Source of the DNA: Paracoccaceae bacterium
GTDB taxonomy: Bacteria > Pseudomonadota > Alphaproteobacteria > Rhodobacterales > Rhodobacteraceae
Assembly (NCBI GenBank): GCA_020832445.1
Contig: JAFIEO010000024.1
Span: forward strand, 62,001-126,000
Length of the DNA stretch: 64,000 bases
Direction: 5' to 3'
A program made the position numbers and the translations under genes. How positions within the stretch are numbered: position 1 is the first letter of the stretch; each line of letters begins with the position of its first letter. Under the pieces are notes generated by a model, which made no database searches, was not told where the DNA came from, and saw only the letters and a list, made by a program, of their open reading frames with translations. Positions 17,834 through 27,449 of this stretch are shown here, one piece after another.

Positions 17834-19244
17834 CCGGCGTGCCTTGCTCCGATACGCGCATGGTGACAGCATCGATAAAGGCCTGACCACGGCTTTCGAA
17901 ATCCGTGAACTGATCAAAACTGGCGGCGGCAGGCGCCAGCAGAACCACATCGCCCGATTGCGCGTCACTCATGGCGCGGGCAACGGCGCGGTCCATGGTT
18001 TCGCAGATTTCATGGGCCGTGTCGCCCAGTTGCAGGGCAAATTCGCGCGCTGAATGGCCGATCAGATAGGCCTTGGTCACATGTCCCAGATGTGGCGCAA
18101 GCGAGGTAATGCCGCCATCCTTGCCCAGTCCGCCCGCGATCCAGCGAATGCGATCAAACGCCTGTAGCGCCTGTGCCGCGCTTTCGGCATTTGTGGCCTT
18201 GCTGTCGTTGATGTAGCGCACGCCACCGGCTTCGGCGACAAGCTGGCTGCGATGGGGCAGGCCGCTGAAGGTATGCAGCGCATCTTCGATCATGCGCGGC
18301 GCAAGGCCAAGACTGCGCGCCACGGCATAGGCGGCGCAGGCATTCTGGTGGTTATGTGCCCCGGGCAGCCCCTTGACTGACCGCAGGTCAACTGATGCAA
18401 CCTGCTTTCCGCGCCTGTATTCGGCCAGAAACCCCTTGCGTGCAAACACGTTCCAGCCCGGTCCGGCCAGTTTCTGACCAGAGGAGATGCGGATCACCCG
18501 CATGTCTTCGGGGTTCTGCCCCAGTTGCCCTGCCAGAAACTGCCCCTCGAATTCGTCAACGCCGATCACGGCCCTGTCCGGCCCGCCTTCGGCAAACAGC
18601 CGGCGCTTGGCCGCAAAATAGCCGCCCATGCCGCCGTGACGGTCCAGATGGTCCGCTGACAGGTTGGTGAATACCGCGATGTCGGGGGTCAGGGCGCGGG
18701 CCAGTTCGGTCTGGTAGCTGGACAGTTCCAGAACCACCACTTCCCCGTTTTGCGGCGGGTCGATGGACAAGACGCCCTTGCCGATATTGCCCGCCATCTG
18801 TGTGGGGCGTCCGGCCTGTTCAAGAATGTGGTGCAACAGGGCGGTTGTCGTGGATTTGCCGTTTGACCCGGTGATGGCCACAACTTTGGGCGGCAATTCG
18901 AATTCCATGGTCTGCACTGTCGCAAAGCTGCGGAAAAACAGCCCGATGTCGTTATCAACGGGCACACCCGCTGAAATTGCGGCGGAAATGATGCGGTTGG
19001 GTGCCGGATAGAGATGCGCAATACCCGGGCTGACGATCAGCGCGGCCACGCTGGACCAGTCTGTTTTGGTCAGGTCATGCAGGGGTATGCCCTTGGCTTC
19101 GGCGGCAGCGCGGGTTTCCGGGCTTTCATCCCATGCCAGTGGAATGGCGTCACCTGCTGTAAGTGCTGCGCAGGTCGCCATACCCGACCGCCCCAGCCCC
19201 AACACGGCAACGCGCGCCCGTTTATATCCTTGGATCGGGATCAT
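17823..19244 (-). CDS. murD: UDP-MurNAc-L-alanine:D-glutamate ligase
   Basis: 473 residues from ATG 19244, chosen because AGGAAGGG lies just upstream of it; the track start at 19271 has no ribosome site. The N-terminal nucleotide fold [12 protein letters not shown], the P-loop [14 protein letters not shown] near residue 120, [11 protein letters not shown] and [13 protein letters not shown] are MurD hallmarks. It adds D-glutamate in the cytoplasmic pathway between MurC and MurE. In most relatives murD directly follows mraY on the same strand. Here it is about 3.8 kb away and inverted, heading a unit with rarD, a cyclotransferase and an amidoligase. Confidence 0.97.
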   Translation of the reverse strand: MIPIQGYKRARVAVLGLGRSGMATCAALTAGDAIPLAWDESPETRAAAEAKGIPLHDLTKTDWSSVAALIVSPGIAHLYPAPNRIISAAISAGVPVDNDIGLFFRSFATVQTMEFELPPKVVAITGSNGKSTTTALLHHILEQAGRPTQMAGNIGKGVLSIDPPQNGEVVVLELSSYQTELARALTPDIAVFTNLSADHLDRHGGMGGYFAAKRRLFAEGGPDRAVIGVDEFEGQFLAGQLGQNPEDMRVIRISSGQKLAGPGWNVFARKGFLAEYRRGKQVASVDLRSVKGLPGAHNHQNACAAYAVARSLGLAPRMIEDALHTFSGLPHRSQLVAEAGGVRYINDSKATNAESAAQALQAFDRIRWIAGGLGKDGGITSLAPHLGHVTKAYLIGHSAREFALQLGDTAHEICETMDRAVARAMSDAQSGDVVLLAPAAASFDQFTDFESRGQAFIDAVTMRVSEQGTPDEQ

Positions 19245-19735
19245 GGTTGTGGCCCTTCCTTGCTGGCGCATGCGACGTCTTTTGCGTTTTGGGCCATGTG
19301 GGCGTGGCTTGCAAGGATAGCTTTGTGGCTGCGCATGATTAGCGCGTATGCCGCAACGTCCCGAATCACTTATGTGCGAATTTGGCTGGAAAACTTTTCA
19401 CTTGTTGCGTGCGCGGTGTTTGCGCTGACATGCCTTGCCCTGTGTTTCTGATGTCAGGAATGTGGCGAAATTGTGGTAACATATATGTGTGGAAAACAAT
19501 ATAAAAACAATGGTTTCCTGCGGTGCAGCGAAAATTTATTGACAATATTGACAGTCGTATTGTGAATAAATTTACAAAAAAATCCTTTAGTTAAAAAAAG
19601 TTACACAATCTTTGACGAATGCGTTATACAGGCGTCGGGGAAGGGCGTCGGCCATTGTGTCACGCCGGAAATTTATGGGGGGATCTGTCGCATATTTTGG
19701 CGATTTCAGCCCCCCCGGAGACTGGAGGAAGATTC
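19245..19735. other. AT-rich divergent promoter region of murD and acs
   Basis: About 490 bases without a gene. From about 19480 to 19620 it is strikingly AT-rich for this genome, with TTGACA at 19539 and 19549 and a run of A-tracts. This looks like a strong, regulated acs promoter region, but I cannot place the start site. A short ORF near 19290-19451 could encode a small hydrophobic peptide; it has no support. Confidence 0.45.
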
Positions 19736-21682
19736 ATGTCAAATGTCTATCCCGCTTCTGACGAGTTTGTGGCGAATGCGCATGCCGACGCAGCCAAGTA
19801 CGAGCAGATGTATGCTGCATCCATCAATGACCCGGACAGCTTCTGGGGCGAGCACGGCAAGCGTATTGACTGGATCAAGCCCTTTACCAAGGTCAAGAAC
19901 GCGACGTTCGAGTATGGCAATGTCGACATCAAGTGGTTTGAAGATGGCACGCTGAATGTGTCGGCCAATTGCATTGACCGCCATGTGCGCACGCGCGGCG
20001 ACCAGACGGCCATCATCTGGGAACCGGATGACCCCAAGACGCCTGCCCGGCACATCACCTATCGTGAATTGCTGGATCAGACCAGCCGCATGGCGAATGT
20101 GCTGAAAGATCTGGGTATCGGCAAGGGCGACCGCGTTGTGCTGTATCTGCCGATGATCCCGGAAGCGGCTTATGCGATGCTGGCTTGTGCGCGGATCGGG
20201 GCTGTTCATTCGATCGTGTTCGCAGGGTTTTCGCCGGATGCACTGGCAAACCGCATCAATGACTGTCAGGCCAAGGCCGTGATCACGGCTGACACCGCGC
20301 CGCGTGGCGGGCGCCGCACTGCGCTGAAATCCAACACCGACAAGGCGCTGTTTGACTGCTCTGACAAGGTGAAATGCCTTGTTGTCAAGCATACCGGCGA
20401 CCAGACGACCTGGGTTGATGGCCGCGATATCGACCTGAAGGCCGAAATGGCCACCGCCAGCCCTGATTGCCCCTGCACAGAAGTGGGCGCGGAAGACCCG
20501 CTGTTCATTCTTTATACATCAGGGTCGACAGGCCGGCCGAAAGGGGTTGTGCACAGCTCTGGCGGGTATCTGGTTTATGCGGCGATGACGCAGCAATACA
20601 CATTCGATTATCATGATGGCGATGTGTTCTGGTGCACCGCGGATGTCGGTTGGGTGACCGGCCACAGCTATATCATTTACGGGCCGCTGGCGAATGGCGC
20701 GATCACGCTGATGTTCGAAGGTGTGCCGACCTATCCCGATGCGGGCCGTTTCTGGGAAGTTTGTGCAAAGCACAAGGTCAACCAGTTCTACACCGCGCCG
20801 ACCGCCATTCGCGCGCTGATGGGGCAGGGGACCGAATGGGTTGAAAAGCACGATCTGTCGTCGTTGAAACTGCTTGGATCGGTGGGTGAACCTATCAACC
20901 CCGAAGCATGGAACTGGTATAACGAAAATGTCGGCAAGGGCCGTTGCCCGATTGTCGATACGTTCTGGCAGACCGAAACGGGCGGCCACATGATTACCGC
21001 GCTTCCCGGTGCCATTCCGGCCAAGCCCGGTTCGGCGACGAAGCCGTTTTTCGGTGTGGTGCCGGAAATTCTGGACCCTGCAACCGCCGAAGTTCAGACA
21101 GATACCGCAGCAGAAGGTGTGTTGTGCATCAAGGAAAGCTGGCCCGGTCAGATGCGGACCGTCTGGGGTGATCATGAGCGTTTCATGGAAACCTATTTCA
21201 GCCAGTATAAAGGCTATTACTTCACGGGTGACGGCTGCCGCCGCGATGCCGATGGCGATTACTGGATCACCGGACGTGTGGATGACGTGATCAACGTATC
21301 GGGCCACCGCATGGGCACCGCCGAGGTTGAATCCGCCCTTGTCGCACATGAAGCCGTGGCCGAAGCAGCAGTTGTCGGCTACCCGCATGATATCAAGGGG
21401 CAGGGGATCTATGCCTATGTGACCTTGATGAATAACATGGAACCCAGCGAAGAACTGCGCAAGGAACTGGTCAAATGGGTGCGTCAGGAAATCGGTCCCA
21501 TCGCCAGCCCTGATCTTATTCAATGGGCGCCGGGTCTGCCGAAGACCCGCTCTGGCAAGATTATGCGCCGTATTCTGCGCAAGATTGCCGAAGATGATTT
21601 TGGCGCTTTGGGCGACATCTCGACATTGGCCGATCCGTCGGTGGTCGATGAACTTATCGAAAACCGCATGAACCGGGCCTGA
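19736..21682 (+). CDS. acs: Acetate-CoA ligase (AMP-forming)
   Basis: 648 residues from ATG 19736, preceded by GGAGG; this matches family length. ANL-superfamily motifs are intact: [11 protein letters not shown] near residue 261, [12 protein letters not shown] near 409, the hinge [24 protein letters not shown] near 516, and the C-terminal [10 protein letters not shown] whose lysine is the usual acetylation control point. It activates acetate to acetyl-CoA through acetyl-AMP, releasing AMP and pyrophosphate. Adenylate kinase follows 17 bases later and the acetate symporter after that, so uptake, activation and AMP recycling are together. Confidence 0.97.
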   Translation: MSNVYPASDEFVANAHADAAKYEQMYAASINDPDSFWGEHGKRIDWIKPFTKVKNATFEYGNVDIKWFEDGTLNVSANCIDRHVRTRGDQTAIIWEPDDPKTPARHITYRELLDQTSRMANVLKDLGIGKGDRVVLYLPMIPEAAYAMLACARIGAVHSIVFAGFSPDALANRINDCQAKAVITADTAPRGGRRTALKSNTDKALFDCSDKVKCLVVKHTGDQTTWVDGRDIDLKAEMATASPDCPCTEVGAEDPLFILYTSGSTGRPKGVVHSSGGYLVYAAMTQQYTFDYHDGDVFWCTADVGWVTGHSYIIYGPLANGAITLMFEGVPTYPDAGRFWEVCAKHKVNQFYTAPTAIRALMGQGTEWVEKHDLSSLKLLGSVGEPINPEAWNWYNENVGKGRCPIVDTFWQTETGGHMITALPGAIPAKPGSATKPFFGVVPEILDPATAEVQTDTAAEGVLCIKESWPGQMRTVWGDHERFMETYFSQYKGYYFTGDGCRRDADGDYWITGRVDDVINVSGHRMGTAEVESALVAHEAVAEAAVVGYPHDIKGQGIYAYVTLMNNMEPSEELRKELVKWVRQEIGPIASPDLIQWAPGLPKTRSGKIMRRILRKIAEDDFGALGDISTLADPSVVDELIENRMNRA

Positions 21683-21699
21683 CAGGGATGAGGGACATA

Positions 21700-22368
21700 A
21701 TGACAAAATCCGCCGTTCTTATCTTGCTTGGCCCGCCGGGGGCAGGCAAGGGCACGCAGGCGCGCATGCTGGAAGAAAAATTCGGGCTGGTGCAGCTGTC
21801 TACCGGCGATTTGCTGCGCGCGGCAGTTGCTGCGGGCACGGATGCGGGAAATCAGGCCAAGGCTGTCATGGACGCCGGCGGGCTGGTCAGTGATGACATT
21901 GTGCTGGCGATCTTGCGCGACCGCATGGCGGAACCTGACACGGCCAAGGGGATAATCCTTGACGGCTTCCCCCGCACCGCCAAACAGGCCGAAGCACTGG
22001 ATGCGTTGCTTGGCGATCAGGGCATGACGCTGGGTGCGGCCATTTCGCTGGATGTGGATGATGCCGCAATGGTTGAACGCGTTTCAGGCCGTTACACCTG
22101 TGCAAATTGTGGCGAAGGGTATCACGACAGCTTCAAGAAACCGGCAGTTGCAGGGGTTTGCGACAAATGCGGCGCAACCGAATTCAAGCGGCGCGCTGAT
22201 GACAATGCCGAAACCGTGGGCGCACGACTTGCCGCCTATCACGACCAGACAGCACCGCTGATCACATATTACGAAGGGCAGGGCGCGCTGAAGCGTGTGG
22301 ATGCAATGGGTCAGATTGACCATGTTGCAACCGCGCTGGCGGCCGTTGTGCAGGACGTGACAGCGTAG
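21700..22368 (+). CDS. adk: Adenylate kinase with zinc-type LID
   Basis: 222 residues from ATG 21700, which has GAGGGA upstream; the ATG at 21688 is too close to its purines. The P-loop GPPGAGKGTQA is at the N-terminus, with STGDLLRAAV and DGFPRT following. The LID carries a four-cysteine site (CANC ... CDKC, residues about 130-153), typical of zinc-binding adenylate kinases. It interconverts 2 ADP with ATP and AMP. The position directly after acs fits disposal of the AMP that Acs makes. It may be a second copy beside the ribosomal-operon adk, which I cannot check. Confidence 0.95.
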   Translation: MTKSAVLILLGPPGAGKGTQARMLEEKFGLVQLSTGDLLRAAVAAGTDAGNQAKAVMDAGGLVSDDIVLAILRDRMAEPDTAKGIILDGFPRTAKQAEALDALLGDQGMTLGAAISLDVDDAAMVERVSGRYTCANCGEGYHDSFKKPAVAGVCDKCGATEFKRRADDNAETVGARLAAYHDQTAPLITYYEGQGALKRVDAMGQIDHVATALAAVVQDVTA

Positions 22369-22414
22369 GTATCCGGGAAACCGGAATATGGACGGGCGCT
22401 TTAAAATGCCCGAA

Positions 22415-22444
22415 TGCAGGCCTTAAGAAGCAATCGGGCCTGCA
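22415..22444 (+). terminator. Hairpin between adk and the symporter genes
   Basis: An 8-bp stem TGCAGGCC/GGCCTGCA with a 14-nt loop and no T-tract after it. It could attenuate or stabilise transcript ends between adk and the DUF4212 gene. A smaller GGGC/GCCC stem lies just before it. Confidence 0.4.
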
Positions 22445-22539
22445 AACAGCGGACGTGTGCCTGACAGAGCACGCCCACTGCAAGAGAGGAAGCCAGCCCC
22501 ATTAGGGGGCGGCACTGGAGGAAACTGGGAGACGTCACA

Positions 22540-22794
22540 ATGTCAGACAAGTCGACAGACGCCTACTGGAAGGCCAACGTTCGCATCATCACCATCTGCA
22601 TGGTGATCTGGGCGCTTGTGTCCTTCGGGTTCGGCATCGTTCTACGCCCGCTTCTGGCGGGTATTCCGGTCGGGGGCACCGATTTGGGATTCTGGTTCGC
22701 ACAGCAAGGGTCAATGCTGACCTTCATCGCGCTGGTTTTTTATTACCGCGGGTACATGAACAAACTCGATCGCGAGTTTGGCGTGGAAGAGTAA
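22540..22794 (+). CDS. DUF4212 small subunit of a sodium:solute symporter
   Basis: 84 residues with two membrane segments (ITICMVIWALVSFGFGIVLRPLL and FWFAQQGSMLTFIALVFYYRGYM). The family is always encoded directly before a VC_2705-type acetate symporter, as here (13-base gap), and is taken to be its small subunit. The final segment YMNKLDREFGVEE is highly conserved. It probably forms a membrane complex with the large subunit, by analogy with two-part Na+/solute symporters. Confidence 0.93.
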   Translation: MSDKSTDAYWKANVRIITICMVIWALVSFGFGIVLRPLLAGIPVGGTDLGFWFAQQGSMLTFIALVFYYRGYMNKLDREFGVEE

Positions 22795-22807
22795 GGGCAG
22801 CTGAGAA

Positions 22808-24574
22808 ATGGATCAATTTGTAATCAACCTTATCTTCGTCGGCGGTTCTTTCGCGCTTTATATCGGGATTGCGATATGGGCGCGTGCTGGCTCGACAGCT
22901 GACTTCTACGCGGCGTCGCGCGGTGTGAACCCTATCGTCAACGGTGCTGCAACTGCCGCTGACTGGATGTCGGCGGCGTCCTTCATCTCTATGGCCGGTC
23001 TGATTGCGGCTGTCGGTTATGGCAACTCGACTTTCCTGATGGGCTGGACGGGCGGCTATGTGATTTTGGCGCTGCTTCTGGCGCCTTATTTGCGCAAGTT
23101 CGGCCGCTTCACTGTGCCTGACTTTATCGGGGACCGTTTCTACAGCCAGACCGCGCGTCTTGTTGCGGTGATCTCGCTTCTGGTTATGTCCATCACCTAT
23201 GTTATCGGCCAGATGACCGGTGCTGCGGTTGCGTTTTCGCGCTTTCTGGAAGTGGATGCAACGACAGGTTTGTTCATCGCATCTGCGGTTGTGTTCTGTT
23301 ATGCCGTTCTTGGCGGCATGAAGGGCATCACCTACACCCAGCTTGCACAATATGTCGTGCTGATCATCGCCTACACCATCCCGGCGGTCTTCATCTCGCT
23401 GCAACTGACGGGTAACCCGCTGCCTCAGTTGGGTCTGTTCTCTACGCATACTGCAACTGGACAGCCACTGCTGCAAACACTGAACGAAGTGTTGATGGAG
23501 TTGGGCTTCAACGACTATACCGGCAACCACGGATCAACCTTCAACATGGTGCTGTTCACCTTGTCGCTGATGATCGGTACTGCTGGTCTGCCGCACGTCA
23601 TCATCCGCTTCTTTACGGTTCCGAAAGTGGCAGATGCGCGGACGTCGGCAGGTTGGGCACTGGTGTTCATCGCGCTGCTGTACACGGTTGCTCCCGCAGT
23701 TGGTGCAATGGCACGCCTGAATATCATCACCACGCTGTATCCGGACGGGTTGCAGGGCGAACCGCTTGCCTTTGACAACAAGCCCGACTGGATGTTGAAC
23801 TGGGAACGCACAGGTCTGCTGCGTTTCGAGGACAAGAATGGCGATGGCCTGATCCAGTACTACAATGAAGCCAACCCGCCTGCCCGTGCGATCGAAGAGG
23901 GCTGGGAAGGCAACGAAATGGTGTTGTTTAACAACGATATCCTCGTTCTTGCCAACCCTGAAATTGCACAGCTTCCGGGTTGGGTGATTGGGCTGATCGC
24001 GGCTGGTGGTCATGCAGCGGCGCTATCCACCGCGGCTGGTCTGCTGCTGGCAATCTCGTCTGCTGTCAGCCACGATCTGATCAAGTCGATGATCAATCCG
24101 GGGATTTCGGAAAAAGGCGAACTGCTTGCCGCCCGGATCTCGATGGCGTTCGCGATTGCGCTTGCAACCTATCTGGGCCTCAACCCGCCGGGCTTTGCGG
24201 CGCAGGTGGTGGCACTTGCCTTTGGCTTGGCGGCGGCGTCGCTGTTCCCGGCCATCATGATGGGCATCTTCTCCAAGAAGATGAACTCTACTGGCGCGAT
24301 TGCAGGTATGATCGTGGGTCTTGGTTCCACGGTTCTGTATATCTTCACCTATCTGGGTTGGTTCTTCATCCCGGGCACCAATATGCTGCCCAACACGGCT
24401 GATAACTGGCTGTTCGGCATCTCGCCGCTAAGCTTCGGTGCAGTAGGTGCAATGCTGAACTTCATCGCGGCCTTTATTGTGATGAAGATCTCAGCGCCGG
24501 TCCCGAAAGAGATCGAAGAGTTGGTGGAATCGATCCGCGTGCCGAAAGGCGCAGGCGTGGCTGTCGATCACTGA
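22808..24574 (+). CDS. VC_2705-family cation/acetate symporter
   Basis: 588 residues, around 13 membrane segments, of the sodium:solute symporter family related to ActP. NGAATAADWMSAASFISMAGL and HAAALSTAAGLLLAISSAVSHDL are the conserved Na+ and substrate region motifs. A hydrophilic loop near residues 300-390 carries FEDKNGDGLIQYYNE, which resembles an EF-hand calcium loop. It follows the DUF4212 gene and precedes the DUF294 gene, the classic order of this locus. Acetate is the likely solute given acs upstream; propionate or pyruvate are possible. Confidence 0.92.
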   Translation: MDQFVINLIFVGGSFALYIGIAIWARAGSTADFYAASRGVNPIVNGAATAADWMSAASFISMAGLIAAVGYGNSTFLMGWTGGYVILALLLAPYLRKFGRFTVPDFIGDRFYSQTARLVAVISLLVMSITYVIGQMTGAAVAFSRFLEVDATTGLFIASAVVFCYAVLGGMKGITYTQLAQYVVLIIAYTIPAVFISLQLTGNPLPQLGLFSTHTATGQPLLQTLNEVLMELGFNDYTGNHGSTFNMVLFTLSLMIGTAGLPHVIIRFFTVPKVADARTSAGWALVFIALLYTVAPAVGAMARLNIITTLYPDGLQGEPLAFDNKPDWMLNWERTGLLRFEDKNGDGLIQYYNEANPPARAIEEGWEGNEMVLFNNDILVLANPEIAQLPGWVIGLIAAGGHAAALSTAAGLLLAISSAVSHDLIKSMINPGISEKGELLAARISMAFAIALATYLGLNPPGFAAQVVALAFGLAAASLFPAIMMGIFSKKMNSTGAIAGMIVGLGSTVLYIFTYLGWFFIPGTNMLPNTADNWLFGISPLSFGAVGAMLNFIAAFIVMKISAPVPKEIEELVESIRVPKGAGVAVDH

Positions 24575-24658
24575 TCTGACGCAAAGACATTGGCCTGTCC
24601 CCATGATACCGGGGGCAGGCCATCCCAAACCCGGGCCGGTGCAATCAGGACAACGAAC

Positions 24659-26491
24659 ATGACCCAAAGTGCCCCAAAGGTTCTGGAATTCCTGCAATCC
24701 GTTCACCCCTATGATTCACTGCCGCAGGACGAACTGGCGCGTGTCGCCAGTTGCTTCGGCCGCAGCGAGGTGCCGGCAGGAACTGTCATTTATTCCGAGG
24801 GCGAGCCGGTTGACGGTGTCTATCTGGTCAAATCCGGCGCGATTGAGGTGACCGACACACACGGCGCGCTTGTATCCATTCTGGCACCGCGCAATTCATT
24901 CGGGGAACGCGGGCTGATGCGCGACGGGCGGGCGGTGACCACCGCAACCGCCACCGCAGACTCGGTTTTGTTATGCCTGCCAGCAAGTGATCTGCGCTAC
25001 CTGATCGCCAATTTCCCTGCATTTGAACGCTTTTTCAGCCGTGGCGTGCCATCAGGCGGCAAGCTGGGGCGACAGAATGATCTTGCGACGCTGAAGGTGT
25101 CGGACCTGATGGCGCGCAAACCCATCATTGCCACCCCGCAAATGAATGCGCAGGAAGCTGCGAAACTGATGCGCGACAATCGCATTTCCTGTGTCGCGGT
25201 GGTGGAAGGTGACAAGCTGGTCGGCATTGTGACCACGCGCGATTTGTCGGGCCGCGTTCTGGCGGAAGGGCGGTCTCTGGACACGCCGCTGGTTGACGTG
25301 ATGACACCCGACCCGATGGCGCTGTCGCCCAATTCGTTGGGGTCTGATATCCTGCATATGATGCTGGAGCACCGCATCGGGCATTTGCCTGTGGTGCGCG
25401 ACAACACGCTTGTCGGCATGATCACCCAGACAGACCTGACACGGTTTCAGGCGATCAGTTCCGCACAGTTGGTGCGCGATGCTGCTGTGGCCGAAAGCTA
25501 TGACGATCTGGCCCATGTGACCGAACGCATACCGCAATTGCTGTTGCAACTGGTGGGCGCGCATAACGCACATGATGTGATCACCCGCCTGATCACCGAT
25601 ATTGCCGATACTGTCACGCGGCGGCTGCTGAAACTGGCTGAAGAAAAGCTGGGACCGCCGCCCGTGCCATACCTGTGGGCCGCCTGCGGCAGTCAGGGCC
25701 GGCAAGAGCAGACAGGCGTCAGCGATCAGGACAATTGCATCATTATTGATGACAGTGTGACCCCCGATGACATGTCCTATTTCGCCGATCTGGCGCGGTA
25801 TGTGTCGGACGGATTAAGCGCTGCGGGGTATTTCTATTGCCCGGGTGACATGATGGCGACAAACCCGCGCTGGTGTCAGCCCGCAAAGGTGTGGCGGCGC
25901 TATTTTCAGGGCTGGATCAATACGCCGTCGCCGGAGGCACAAATGCTGGCTTCGGTCATGTTTGACCTGCGCCCGATCGGCGGACAGGTCAGCCTGTTTC
26001 GCGATTTGCAGGCAGAAACGCTGGAAGCGGCCAGCAAGAATTCCATCTTCGCCGTCCACATGATTTCGAATTCCATCAAGCATTCCCCGCCGCTTGGGTT
26101 GCTGCGCGGATTCGCCACAATCCGGTCGGGCGAGCATAAGAACCATGTCGATATGAAACTGGGCGGCGTTGTGCCGGTGACCGACCTTGCGCGGGTCTAT
26201 GCGTTGCGCGGGCGGATTACTGCGGTCAATACGCGCGCGCGGCTTCTGGCGGCCGAAGAGCAGGGGATCATCTCGGTTTCGGGGGCCCGTGACCTGATCG
26301 AAGCCTATGACCTGATTGCCGATCTGCGGCTGGAAAATCAGGCAACACTTATTCGTATGGGGCGCAAGCCTGACAATTTTCTTGCACCGTCCGACCTGTC
26401 GGACTTTGAACGCAGCCACTTGCGCGATGCATTCGTCGTGGTGCGCACAATGCAATCAGCCGTTGGCCAGATTGCCGGAACACTAGGCTAG
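24659..26491 (+). CDS. cNMP-binding, CBS-pair and DUF294 nucleotidyltransferase-like protein
   Basis: 610 residues from ATG 24659. Domains in order: a cyclic-nucleotide-binding-like fold (residues about 15-135, with EGEPVDGVYLVKSGAIEV and GERGLMRDG), a CBS pair (about 150-270), a DUF294 nucleotidyltransferase-like domain with GSQGRQEQTGVSDQDN near 343-358 (the GlnD/GlnE-type G-S...D-x-D site), and a DUF294 C-terminal helical domain. The architecture suggests a sensor that modifies a partner, perhaps by nucleotidyl transfer, in response to adenine nucleotides. The family travels with acetate symporters; its target is not known to me. Confidence 0.9.
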   Translation: MTQSAPKVLEFLQSVHPYDSLPQDELARVASCFGRSEVPAGTVIYSEGEPVDGVYLVKSGAIEVTDTHGALVSILAPRNSFGERGLMRDGRAVTTATATADSVLLCLPASDLRYLIANFPAFERFFSRGVPSGGKLGRQNDLATLKVSDLMARKPIIATPQMNAQEAAKLMRDNRISCVAVVEGDKLVGIVTTRDLSGRVLAEGRSLDTPLVDVMTPDPMALSPNSLGSDILHMMLEHRIGHLPVVRDNTLVGMITQTDLTRFQAISSAQLVRDAAVAESYDDLAHVTERIPQLLLQLVGAHNAHDVITRLITDIADTVTRRLLKLAEEKLGPPPVPYLWAACGSQGRQEQTGVSDQDNCIIIDDSVTPDDMSYFADLARYVSDGLSAAGYFYCPGDMMATNPRWCQPAKVWRRYFQGWINTPSPEAQMLASVMFDLRPIGGQVSLFRDLQAETLEAASKNSIFAVHMISNSIKHSPPLGLLRGFATIRSGEHKNHVDMKLGGVVPVTDLARVYALRGRITAVNTRARLLAAEEQGIISVSGARDLIEAYDLIADLRLENQATLIRMGRKPDNFLAPSDLSDFERSHLRDAFVVVRTMQSAVGQIAGTLG

Positions 26492-26506
26492 AAGGACCAG
26501 CCCACT

Positions 26507-27079
26507 ATGATCATGGAGTTTCTGGCGGTTATTGTCGCAGGCTTTGGCGGCTTCGGCGTGGCGCATCTTCTGCACCGGCTTAGCAGACGTAACCTGCCTG
26601 ACTGGATTGTCCCTGTCGGGGCCGCCGCTGGCATGCTGTTCATGCTGGTCTGGCTTGAATACACATGGGCCGGACGGTTTGAAGCCGGCCTGCCGGACGA
26701 GGTTATCGTGGTCAGCAATAACGAGCACCGCATCTGGTATCGCCCCTGGACTTATATTGTGCCACTTAGCACGCGTATTACAGCGATTGACAACCGGGTC
26801 CGGCAAACCAATCGCAACAACCCCGATCTGGTGAAAACCGGAATTATACTTAAGGAACGCTGGGCGCTTACATTCGGGTTCCAGTCATTGTTTGACTGCG
26901 CCGCAGCGCGCCGTGCCGACCTGACCGAAGGCACACGGTTGAATGATGCAGGGATACCGGTGGACGCGGAATGGTATCAGCTGGCGTCCGATGATCCGTT
27001 TCTTATCGTCGCTTGTGGAGGAGGAGCCGCATATGGAGGACCGCGCGAAGAAGGTTCAGATTCTGGTGGTCGAGGATGA
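26507..27079 (+). CDS. Uncharacterised two-TM protein of the acetate locus
   Basis: 190 residues, not a named family that I recognise. Two membrane segments lie near the N-terminus (FLAVIVAGFGGFGVAHLL and WIVPVGAAAGMLFMLVWLEYTW), followed by about 130 soluble residues beginning VIVVSNNEHRIWYRPWTYIVP. AAGGA precedes the ATG. The last 47 bases overlap the receiver gene downstream, an unusually long overlap that implies coupled translation. Its place between DUF294 and a receiver/pseudokinase pair suggests a role in the same signalling set; that is inference. Confidence 0.75.
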   Translation: MIMEFLAVIVAGFGGFGVAHLLHRLSRRNLPDWIVPVGAAAGMLFMLVWLEYTWAGRFEAGLPDEVIVVSNNEHRIWYRPWTYIVPLSTRITAIDNRVRQTNRNNPDLVKTGIILKERWALTFGFQSLFDCAAARRADLTEGTRLNDAGIPVDAEWYQLASDDPFLIVACGGGAAYGGPREEGSDSGGRG

Positions 27080-27449
27080 GGACAACATCGCCATAGCGCT
27101 GGACTATCTGCTGACCCGTGAAGGGTATGCCCAGACCCGCCTTGCGACAGGGGCGGGCGCTGTGGACATGATCCGCGAGACCAAACCTGATCTGGTGTTG
27201 CTTGATGTCATGCTGCCCGAAGTGTCGGGCTATGATATTTGCCAGACAGTGCGCGCAGACCCTGATTGCGCCGATGTGCGCATTCTGATGATGACCGCAC
27301 GCGGGTCGGCCATGGAACGGCGCAAGGGCTTGGCCATGGGGGCGGATGGGTTCATCTCAAAACCGTTTGAACTGAAAGAGTTGCGCGAAGAAGTTCGCAA
27401 GATACTTGCGGGTGATTCCGCACATCCGCCGGATCGTACCGATGCTTGA
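27033..27449 (+). CDS. Single-domain response regulator
   Basis: 138 residues and only a CheY-like receiver, from ATG 27033 with GGAGGAGG upstream. Key residues are present: the acidic pair in VVEDED, the phospho-acceptor in LVLLDVMLPEVSG, the threonine in MMTARGS and the lysine in FISKPFE. It has no output domain, so it must act through protein contacts. The gene overlaps the pseudokinase-exonuclease gene downstream by eight bases, making that protein the obvious partner, although its kinase part looks dead. Confidence 0.9.
   Translation: MEDRAKKVQILVVEDEDNIAIALDYLLTREGYAQTRLATGAGAVDMIRETKPDLVLLDVMLPEVSGYDICQTVRADPDCADVRILMMTARGSAMERRKGLAMGADGFISKPFELKELREEVRKILAGDSAHPPDRTDA

Noticed and set aside
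19014-19451. ORF ending in a hydrophobic helix before acs
   Set aside because: Most of it is antisense to murD. The hydrophobic end has no ribosome site and no recognised family.
27406-27441. TTG start for the pseudokinase-exonuclease
   Set aside because: It would place twelve extra codons inside the receiver gene. The ATG at 27442 gives the normal sensor N-terminus.
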